From Saprospiraceae bacterium (lineage in GTDB: Bacteria > Bacteroidota > Bacteroidia > Chitinophagales > Saprospiraceae): DNA of 11,771 nt. The stretch lies in the NCBI GenBank assembly GCA_014379065.1, contig JACMMM010000419.1, positions 1 to 11,771 on the forward strand, given 5' to 3'. The position numbers were made by a program, and so were the translations under genes. Shown piece after piece: positions 1 to 5,293 of this stretch. How positions within the stretch are numbered: position 1 is the stretch's first letter; every line of letters starts with the position of its first letter. The notes under the pieces were generated by a model. That model was not told the origin of the DNA. It worked only from the letters and a program-made list of their open reading frames with translations, and did no database searches.

Positions 1-664
1 AAAAAATATCGTGGTTTTCAAAAGTATATTCCAATCCAAGCATCGTGCGTGGATCAATTTTATAGTGAAACCCGACATTGATGTTGTATTTCGGTGGGAA
101 TCCACGCCATTGTGAAAAACTGTTTGAAAAGTAACGGGTACTTTCAATCCCGCTGGATTGCAAAACATCTTTGCCTTTAACATCGGTGGAAAAAGCCTGA
201 GAAACCCCAGCACCAAAGCTAAATGAGACCTTTTTATAGGAAAAATATAAGCTAATAGGTAATGCCAGACTACTCTCTGTGGTTTTTTTCACTTGATATG
301 ATTTTGAGAAAGACGTCTGCAAACCATCCGAAAAACTGGACTCGATGTTCTGCTCGCCCTGAAAGGCAACTGAACGGAACAACAATTCAACAGAAAACCG
401 CAGATGTTTGTCCACTGGCCAAGAAGACCAAATGCCCAAGGAGTAATTATTGCCAGCGTTATATTTTATGGTATTGACATCTGCTAAGAAATAAAATTGC
501 TGGTCTGGGTGCTGCTCTGGGATGCCATAGGTACCTCCTTTTAAAACGAAACCAAATTCAGGTTTCTGTTGGGAAAAAGCAAAGGTTGCGAGGCTCAGGA
601 ACAGCAGCAGGAAACCCGCCTTCGCACTTCGTACTATGACGGTTAAAGCGTAGATTTTTTTCAT
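1..664 (-). CDS. Outer-membrane beta-barrel protein, N-terminal part (runs off the window)
   Basis: An uninterrupted minus-strand frame of 221 codons begins at ATG 664-662 and leaves the window at base 1, so the C-terminus is missing. The start MKKIYALTVIVRSAKAG is followed by a hydrophobic stretch (LLLFLSLATFAFS) and QQKPEF, a typical signal peptide with probable cleavage after AFS, near residue 31. The rest alternates aromatic and polar residues in short strands (FGFVLKGGTYGIP, LRFSVELLFRS, LPISLYFSYKKVSFSFGAGV, KYNINVGFHYKIDPRTMLGLEYTF), as in Bacteroidota outer-membrane barrels. The 'FGAGV' and 'LGLEYTF' strands resemble PorT-like or OMP_b-brl domains. It is not an obvious paralog of the two barrel genes upstream on the same strand. 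The gene stands 93 bp from its upstream neighbour. Ligand and role are unknown. Confidence 0.8.
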   Translation of the reverse strand, partial: MKKIYALTVIVRSAKAGFLLLFLSLATFAFSQQKPEFGFVLKGGTYGIPEQHPDQQFYFLADVNTIKYNAGNNYSLGIWSSWPVDKHLRFSVELLFRSVAFQGEQNIESSFSDGLQTSFSKSYQVKKTTESSLALPISLYFSYKKVSFSFGAGVSQAFSTDVKGKDVLQSSGIESTRYFSNSFSQWRGFPPKYNINVGFHYKIDPRTMLGLEYTFENHDIF

Positions 665-729
665 GTCGAACGAGTTTTGTTTTCTGCAAGACAGGGCTGT
701 TCGACGCAGACGTTGGGTATGGTGGTGTA

Positions 730-758
730 AAATTTGGAGCGGAAACCGCCCCGAATTT
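730..758 (-). terminator. Hairpin at the 3' end of the first paralogous barrel gene
   Basis: Arms 730-742 and 746-758 (13 nt each, two non-Watson-Crick positions, one of them G·U on the minus transcript) enclose a 3-nt loop. The proximal arm reaches into the TGA stop at 760-758. On the minus strand the stem is followed by a short T-rich run (ATTTTAC), so it could act as an intrinsic terminator. Inference from structure only. Confidence 0.5.
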
Positions 759-1381
759 CAAAATGCCCAGTTCAATCCCAGACCAACCTGGTGATCTTGG
801 TGAGCGCTATTATCGTCATAGAGATCACTAAAAACCAACTGGTTGTTGGCAAAGGCGGACAACTTCAAGGAAGGCGTCAATTTGAAACGATAGCCATAAG
901 TAAGCCCGAAACCGGCTCCAGAATTGTATGCAGTTTCTGATGTTCTACTAGGATAACTGCTCACCATAGGGCCCTCCTTCGGTTTGGCCGTCAAATAAGA
1001 GAAAACACCAAAAGCGCCGACAAAAAAGCCCTGGAAATCTTCCTTCCAGTAATACCGAAATATGGGTCGGAGATTAAGTTGATAGCGTTTGATGGAGTAT
1101 TGAATCAATACTAAATTAGAAGTTTGGTGCGATTTTACATAAACGTTCTCTGAATGATATTTTTGCCAATCCAGCTCCATTCCAAAAGATACATGCTTCC
1201 TTGATTTGTATTCATATTCGATAGATGCACCTAAAGCATTATAGTTTATCTCGGTGATATTGATGGTATTGATAATAGGGGCAAAGGTGCCTGATAAGGA
1301 AACTTGCTTGATTTGGGCTTGCATTTTCGAGGCCGACAAGAACATCAGAAAAGCAAGCAAAGGGCATAGGGTTTTGTACAT
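758..1381 (-). CDS. Small outer-membrane beta-barrel protein (paralog A, DUF3575-like)
   Basis: A 207-residue protein starts at ATG 1381. Two codons upstream lies an alternative GTG (1387), but alignment with the neighbouring paralog favours ATG: MYKTLCPLLAFLMFLSASKMQAQ and the paralog's leader are both 23 residues up to the AQ cleavage site. The signal peptide is clear. The body holds barrel strands (IRPxFRYYxKE-like RPIFRYYWKEDFQGFFVGAFG, GFGLTYGYRFKL) and ends VGLGLNWAF, a terminal strand closing on phenylalanine as expected for Omp85-inserted proteins. The 'FRYYxKExFxGxFVGAF' and 'GLTYGYRFKL' blocks resemble the DUF3575 family. It is the second copy of a tandem pair lying downstream of ffh. 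The transported or bound substrate cannot be told. Confidence 0.85.
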   Translation of the reverse strand: MYKTLCPLLAFLMFLSASKMQAQIKQVSLSGTFAPIINTINITEINYNALGASIEYEYKSRKHVSFGMELDWQKYHSENVYVKSHQTSNLVLIQYSIKRYQLNLRPIFRYYWKEDFQGFFVGAFGVFSYLTAKPKEGPMVSSYPSRTSETAYNSGAGFGLTYGYRFKLTPSLKLSAFANNQLVFSDLYDDNSAHQDHQVGLGLNWAF

Positions 1382-1401
1382 GATCACATGTGTGAGGTAA
1401 A

Positions 1402-1429
1402 GGTGGTGGGAAATGAATTTCGCACTACC
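1402..1429 (-). terminator. Hairpin between the tandem barrel paralogs
   Basis: Arms 1402-1414 and 1417-1429 (13 nt each, 11 perfect pairs, one wobble, one mismatch) with a 2-nt loop start 7 bp past the stop of the gene at 1437-2066. Outer bases (GGTGG...CTACC) match those of the hairpin at 2096-2123, so the two look related. No T-tract follows, so termination is uncertain; it may be a dispersed palindromic repeat. Confidence 0.45.
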
Positions 1430-1436
1430 GGAGGGC

Positions 1437-2066
1437 TTAAAGTGTCCAGTTCAAACCCAAGCCGAATTGATGGTCCTGCTGTCTAAATTCGGGTATGTCG
1501 TTCCAAAACAATTGATGACTGCCAAAAGCAGACACCTGAAGCGTCGAAGTCAATTTATAACGGAAACCATACGTAAGTCCGCCACCAAGACCAAAATCGT
1601 CCGAAGGATCGGAGTAGAGGTCAGGAAAATATTTGGAGTCTTTTGGGTAATCAGAAGTCTTGACCGTCAGGTAAGAATAAGTCCCGAATGCGCCCACATA
1701 CAAGCCCCGAAAGGCTTCTTTGAAATAATAACGAAAGGTCGGGCGGATATTAAACTGATGGCGATCAATGGAATAAATAAGATCGGGAAGGTTTGGAGAT
1801 GTCAAGGGTTCTGCAATGGCAAGTTCTGACTCCAATCGTTGCCAATCCACATCGCCACCGAGGGTGAAGTGATTTCCGAATTTGAGTTCAAGCCCCAAAG
1901 AAGTGCCTATAGCCTTGAATTCTTTATCAGGATTGTATTCACTTTGGTAGTCAATGCCAACAATCCCATACGTACCTGACAAGGAAAGTTGAGTACTTTG
2001 GGCGGGCATTTTTGATGTTGTTAGAATCGTCAAAAAGGCAAGAAAAGGAAGGGAGAATCTGAGCAA
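1437..2066 (-). CDS. Small outer-membrane beta-barrel protein (paralog B, DUF3575-like), TTG start
   Basis: A 209-residue protein is homologous along its length to the next gene on the strand. Shared blocks include RHQFNIRPTFRYYFKEAFRG, LYVGAFGTYSYLTVK, GLGGGLTYGFRYKL, LQVSAFGSHQL and QDHQFGLGLNWTL. The start is TTG at 2066-2064: an in-frame TAA lies at 2081-2079 and the first internal ATG would remove the signal peptide. Reading from TTG gives LRFSLPFLAFLTILTTSKMPAQ, the same leader length as the paralog. It is exported and predicted to be an outer-membrane barrel. The gene lies 53 bp downstream of ffh with a hairpin between them. The central loops (SDYPKDSKYFPDLYSDPSDD against KEGPMVSSYPSRTSETAYN) differ most, as expected for surface loops. 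The function is unknown. Confidence 0.85.
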   Translation of the reverse strand: MLRFSLPFLAFLTILTTSKMPAQSTQLSLSGTYGIVGIDYQSEYNPDKEFKAIGTSLGLELKFGNHFTLGGDVDWQRLESELAIAEPLTSPNLPDLIYSIDRHQFNIRPTFRYYFKEAFRGLYVGAFGTYSYLTVKTSDYPKDSKYFPDLYSDPSDDFGLGGGLTYGFRYKLTSTLQVSAFGSHQLFWNDIPEFRQQDHQFGLGLNWTL

Positions 2067-2095
2067 AGTAGTGGTGTGTTAGTTGCAATAATTAA

Positions 2096-2123
2096 GGTGG
2101 GGCGAAAAGGTTTTCGCCCTACC
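2096..2123 (-). terminator. Hairpin overlapping the ffh stop codon
   Basis: Arms 2096-2108 and 2111-2123 (13 nt, 12 perfect pairs and one wobble) enclose 2 nt. The core GGCGAAAAGGTTTTCGCC is a perfect palindrome with a GG centre. The arm includes the TAG stop (2121-2119) and last bases of ffh. No T-tract follows on the minus strand, so it may stabilise the 3' end, terminate, or be a dispersed repeat. Confidence 0.5.
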
Positions 2124-3498
2124 GCCGCTTGAATCTTGAAATCCCTGCCTTTGGCGCGGGCAATCCCATTCCACCGGCCCCTGGCGGCATTCCCATTTTT
2201 CCTGCAGGCATTTTGGAAACCTGATGCATCATCTGCCGCATTTGGCCGAAATTCTTCATAAAAAGGTTGATTTGATCAATGTTTTGACCACAACCTTTGG
2301 CGAGGCGTTTTTTGCGCGACAAGTTAATGGCATCAGGATTGGAGCGCTCCCAAGGGGTCATGCTTTGGATGATGGCCTCCACGCGCACGAGCGCTTTGTC
2401 GTCAATGGGCGCGTCTTTCAGGGCCTTGTCCATACCCGGTATCATGGACATGAGGCTTTTGAGGTCGCCCATTTTTTTGATCATCTGCATTTGACCGAGG
2501 AAGTCGTTGAAATCAAACTTGTTTTGTTTGATGCGCTTTTCCAGGCGTTTTGCTTCCTCATCGTCAAACTCCATCTGTGCTTTTTCCACGAGCGAAACGA
2601 TGTCGCCCATACCCAGTATACGTTGCGCCATACGGTCGGGGTAGAACACATCCAACGCGTCTAGCTTCTCCCCTTGCGACACAAATTTGATGGGCTTGCC
2701 TACGGTGTGCTTGATGGTCAACGCTGCGCCACCGCGTGTATCGCCATCGAGTTTGGTCAGCACTACACCGTCGAAATTGATGCGCTTGTTGAATGCCTCC
2801 GCAGTGTTCACTGCATCTTGACCCGTCATTGCGTCCACCACAAAAAGCGTTTCAGTGGGGCTGAGGGCTTTTTTGATGTTCTCCACTTCGTCCATCATCG
2901 CTTCGTCCACGGCCAAGCGGCCTGCGGTGTCCACGATGATCACGTCGTGACTGTTGGCCTTGGCAAATGCCACGGCGTTGCGGGCAATGTCAACGGGGTT
3001 TTTGTTCTCGATTTCTTTGTAAACCGCCACTCCAATGCTCTCAGCCAGCACACTCAATTGCTCAATGGCAGCCGGGCGGTACACGTCGCAGGCCACGAGC
3101 AAAGGGCGCATTTTGCGCTGTTCTTTCAGGTATTTGGCGAGTTTGCCACTGAAGGTAGTTTTACCAGAACCTTGCAAACCCGCTACCAGCACCACGCCGG
3201 GGTGGCCTTTGACGTTGATGCCGACAGTCTGCCCGCCCATCAGCTCCGTAAGCTCATCGCTGACGATCTTGATCATCAGCTGGCCGGGCGATACACTTTT
3301 AAGCACGTTTTCGGTGCCCAGGGCTTTCTCTTTCACCCGGTCAGTGAAGTCTTTGGCAATTTTGTAGTTCACGTCGGCGGCCACCAAGGCACGACGGATT
3401 TCTTTAATGCTCTCAGCCACATTGAGTTCTGTGATTTTGTGGCTGCCGCTCAATACTTTGAACGCACTATCTAAACGGTCGCTTAAACTTTCAAACAT
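2119..3498 (-). CDS. ffh: Signal recognition particle GTPase Ffh (SRP54)
   Basis: A 459-residue protein, usual for bacterial Ffh. It binds 4.5S RNA and the signal sequences of emerging inner-membrane proteins and delivers ribosomes to FtsY by GTP-dependent docking. N domain: residues 1-85, with the ALLEADVNxxV-like stretch (RRALVAADVNYKIAKDF). G domain: P-loop GLQGSGKTT (107-115), DVYRPAA (138-144), DTAGR (190-194), TKLDGDTRGG (248-257). M domain: from about 300, methionine-rich, with the RNA-binding helix SRKKRLAKGCG (394-404), where Cys403 sits at a position that is often Ser or Thr. A glycine/methionine-rich tail ends in FKRR. ATG 3498 gives the conserved MFESLSDRLD. A TACCTTCG box lies 46 bp upstream. 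Identification is firm. Confidence 0.98.
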   Translation of the reverse strand: MFESLSDRLDSAFKVLSGSHKITELNVAESIKEIRRALVAADVNYKIAKDFTDRVKEKALGTENVLKSVSPGQLMIKIVSDELTELMGGQTVGINVKGHPGVVLVAGLQGSGKTTFSGKLAKYLKEQRKMRPLLVACDVYRPAAIEQLSVLAESIGVAVYKEIENKNPVDIARNAVAFAKANSHDVIIVDTAGRLAVDEAMMDEVENIKKALSPTETLFVVDAMTGQDAVNTAEAFNKRINFDGVVLTKLDGDTRGGAALTIKHTVGKPIKFVSQGEKLDALDVFYPDRMAQRILGMGDIVSLVEKAQMEFDDEEAKRLEKRIKQNKFDFNDFLGQMQMIKKMGDLKSLMSMIPGMDKALKDAPIDDKALVRVEAIIQSMTPWERSNPDAINLSRKKRLAKGCGQNIDQINLFMKNFGQMRQMMHQVSKMPAGKMGMPPGAGGMGLPAPKAGISRFKRR

Positions 3499-3544
3499 TT
3501 TTTAACTATTGACTTTTGAATATTGGCTTTTGACTTTTGGGGGG

Positions 3545-3552
3545 CGAAGGTA
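3545..3552 (-). promoter_or_regulatory. Putative -7 element for ffh
   Basis: TACCTTCG on the minus strand resembles the Bacteroidota -7 consensus TAnnTTTG with one mismatch and is identical to the box before the methyltransferase gene (7594-7601). It lies 46 bp before the ffh ATG. No clear -33 box was found. The spacer to ffh carries repeated CAAAAG/TCAAAAG words. Confidence 0.35.
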
Positions 3553-3587
3553 GGGAGTAGGATGGAATGGAATTCTATCGAAAGACG

Positions 3588-3620
3588 AACTTCCCGAAAG
3601 TTTGAAACTTTCGGGAAGTT
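3588..3620 (-). terminator. Perfect 16-bp inverted repeat after the TOPRIM-like gene
   Basis: Arms 3588-3603 and 3605-3620 are perfectly complementary around a single base; the folded stem is about 14 bp with a 5-nt loop. It starts 5 bp past the TGA stop at 3628-3626. It is a strong candidate terminator for the ATPase/TOPRIM-like unit, although only a weak T-rich run follows. Its AAACTTTCG core recurs in the hairpin at 5253-5285. Confidence 0.65.
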
Positions 3621-3625
3621 GGGGG

Positions 3626-4138
3626 TCATGTAAGGTCGTTTTCATCAATGCCGGCTCCTTCGCAAATCCAGGTTTTGAGTTGGGTGAAGCCGGGGGCTTG
3701 TTTTTGTTTGAGGGTGTTGAGGAATTGCTTTAAATCTTGGTTTCGTTTTGCGTTTATGTGTTTACATTTTCTCCTGAAATACTTTGGAGTCTTGAAATGG
3801 TGATCGGCAGGGTCAATATTTTGCTTCGCAGCATTCCCGAAAATCCAACCTTCGAAGGCAGGGCAAATGACAAGGATCGTTTGTTTGTCACATGAAAATT
3901 TCTTTATGTCCTGTTGCTCATCAATCAAATTAAAACCTTCCAAAAGTTTTTCGCTTTTCCCTCTGTCGCTGTCAATGATACCCACCACTTTTTGGTTTGG
4001 TAGGCTTGCCCTCACTGTTTTCAGTACATAAGAGATATTACTGTTCACTGCGTGGTTAGGTCGCGTGAAACCAAGCATTTCCACCAATACGGTATCCGCG
4101 TAACACTCGGGGATTACATTATAGTGATGCTGTTTCAT
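3626..4138 (-). CDS. Small TOPRIM-like protein paired with an ATPase
   Basis: A 170-residue protein whose ATG overlaps the ATPase stop as ATGA (4138-4135), indicating translational coupling. Motifs consistent with a TOPRIM-type fold are an N-terminal acidic position (VIPECYADTVLVEML; Glu11, Asp15), a hydrophobic strand ending in DxD (VVGIIDSDRGKS; Asp56, Asp58), and a later ICPAFEGWIFGNA segment (Glu96) that recalls the 'P.FE.Wl' block of RloB/DUF4276-like proteins. The C-terminus is lysine-rich (FRRKCKHINAKRNQDLKQF). In OLD, Gabija and PARIS systems a TOPRIM nuclease works with an ABC-type ATPase, so a nuclease or effector role is inferred from motifs and context. At 170 residues it is short compared with AriB or full OLD TOPRIM domains. 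The specific family is not recognised. Confidence 0.7.
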   Translation of the reverse strand: MKQHHYNVIPECYADTVLVEMLGFTRPNHAVNSNISYVLKTVRASLPNQKVVGIIDSDRGKSEKLLEGFNLIDEQQDIKKFSCDKQTILVICPAFEGWIFGNAAKQNIDPADHHFKTPKYFRRKCKHINAKRNQDLKQFLNTLKQKQAPGFTQLKTWICEGAGIDENDLT

Positions 4139-4794
4139 TCGGGAATGAAATGGTCGAGGTTCAAAAACAAATCCACACCGTAGTTGAGCACTTCGCTAAG
4201 TTCTTCTTCCGTGAGGCGGCGAGCGTGGGTCTGATAATCTTTAAACCAAGTGACAAAAACGGCTACATCCTTGCCTTCCTGCATAATTGGGAGTAAAAAA
4301 TATGGATTGTGCGTGGTGATAAAGAATTGATTTCCACCTTCATCCTCCAGAATATATTGTGCCAATTGATAGACATACGGTGGATAGGAGTGAGATTCTG
4401 GTTCTTCAAACAGCAGAACCGAACCTAGGTTCGACATGATGGCCGCCAAGTGGAAGATGTATCGTTGGAAGGTGTCGGGGACAAGGTGGAGAGGGAAACT
4501 TAGGACTGATGCAGCTTCTCTTTGTAGAATCGAAACACGCTTATTCTCCTCATCCAAAAGCAATTCTAGCCCGTTTGGCTTTAAGAACTCTTGAATTTCT
4601 TCACGCAATTCCAAGTGACTTCGGAGAATGTTATAAAAATTTCCACCATGCGGAGGAGTCAAGAAAGAATAATCTCCTTTGCGGCCATTTTGGAGTTTGA
4701 ATTCGTATTTTTTAACAGACTTTTTAGGGTCAAAACCATATTTTTTTTGAGCGATTACTTTGCCATCCGACTGAATAGAAACATATCGATGCAT
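4135..4794 (-). pseudogene. AAA/ABC-type ATPase, C-terminal half (out of frame with its N-terminal half)
   Basis: 219 residues counted from ATG 4794. The frame is actually open from 4908 and reads EPVEVRKRRKDAEGYDDVYEDDYNEH and onward before that ATG, with no natural start, so this is the continuation of the ATPase begun at 5216 rather than an independent gene. It carries the second half of an AAA_21/OLD-like ATPase: a region in signature position (VPDTFQRYIFHLAAI, residues 105-119), Walker B SVLLFEEPE (125-133) with Glu130/Glu131, and the switch histidine in FITTHNPYFL (158-167). Joined to the N-terminal half it would give roughly 360 residues, a usual length for such ATPases. The stop overlaps the start of the TOPRIM-like gene. 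It may be translated internally, but it lacks Walker A. Confidence 0.8.
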
Positions 4795-4898
4795 GGGGCC
4801 GTACTCCTTCGCTACATCCTCTTCATCCTTATGCTCGTTGTAGTCATCTTCGTAGACATCATCGTAGCCTTCAGCGTCTTTCCGGCGTTTTCTTACTT

Positions 4899-5216
4899 CT
4901 ACAGGCTCTCAGAGAGATGAAAAGTTTCTTCGGGATATAGCCTTTCTAACTCTGCACACTTCTCATCTGCAACAATTAATATTGGGTTTCGGGTGTCAAA
5001 GTTGTTGAACAATTGATATAGTGCATTGTACCGCACCATCCCCTCCATAAACCTCCCCTCTGAATACCCCGCTCCCAACAGCGAAATCGCCTCCAAAATA
5101 TTCGACTTCCCAGCATTTGGCTTGCCGATGAAGATGTTAATCCGGTCGCATTCGAGCGAGAGATCGCGCACGGATTTGAAGTTCTGGATGTGTAGGTTTT
5201 TTATCAGACTGCTCAT
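4899..5216 (-). pseudogene. AAA/ABC-type ATPase, N-terminal half (frameshifted)
   Basis: 105 residues start at ATG 5216: MSSLIKNLHIQNFKSVRDLS, the standard opening of SMC/RecF/OLD-like ATPases (I.nFKsl.d..l), then Walker A GKPNAGKS (residues 31-38) and the following helix NILEAISLLGAG. It stops at TAG 4901-4899, before any Walker B. The missing half lies immediately downstream in the -1 frame. The frame could be read farther upstream across the TPR gene, but the ATG at 5216 gives the conserved N-terminus and lies 17 bp after a TACCTTTG box. The polypeptide as written would not hydrolyse ATP. Either the gene is inactivated or the base sequence has a small error near 4900-4908. Confidence 0.8.
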
Positions 5217-5233
5217 TTTCGCTGCTTTTTTGA

Positions 5234-5264
5234 CAAAGGTACAAGTGAGACAACGTTTGCTAAA
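5234..5264 (-). promoter_or_regulatory. Putative Bacteroidota promoter of the ATPase/TOPRIM-like unit
   Basis: TACCTTTG (5241-5234, minus strand) fits the -7 consensus TAnnTTTG exactly. TTTA (5264-5261) lies 19 bp upstream, near the expected -33 TTTG. The box ends 17 bp before ATG 5216. The -33 part lies inside the hairpin at 5253-5285. Confidence 0.45.
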
Positions 5265-5285
5265 CTTTCGAAGTTTAGCAAACGT
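5253..5285 (-). terminator. Perfect 15-bp inverted repeat after the TMTC/TPR gene
   Basis: Arms 5253-5267 and 5271-5285 are perfectly complementary around TCG. It starts 8 bp past the TAG stop of the TMTC-like gene (5296-5294) and precedes the ATPase start by 36 bp. It is a plausible terminator, with a short T-containing stretch (TTGTCTCACTTG) after it on the minus strand. Its AAACTTTCG core is shared with 3588-3620. Confidence 0.6.
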
Positions 5286-5293
5286 ATCGAACG

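Noticed and set aside
665..705. GTCGAAC/GTTCGAC inverted repeat upstream of the first barrel gene
   Set aside because: A 7-bp match across a 27-nt gap is expected often by chance and has no further support.
1413..1829. Plus-strand open frame of 138 codons
   Set aside because: It is antisense to the paralogous barrel gene and has no recognisable protein features.
2674..3474. Long plus-strand open frame (266 codons) opposite ffh
   Set aside because: It is the exact antisense of the conserved GTPase domain, and the His/Phe-rich translation matches no family. Long antisense frames are common opposite GC-biased codons.
4890..4925. Programmed -1 frameshifting in the ATPase
   Set aside because: The shift window (4908-4899) has no slippery heptamer and no convincing downstream pseudoknot, so a mutation or sequence error is simpler.
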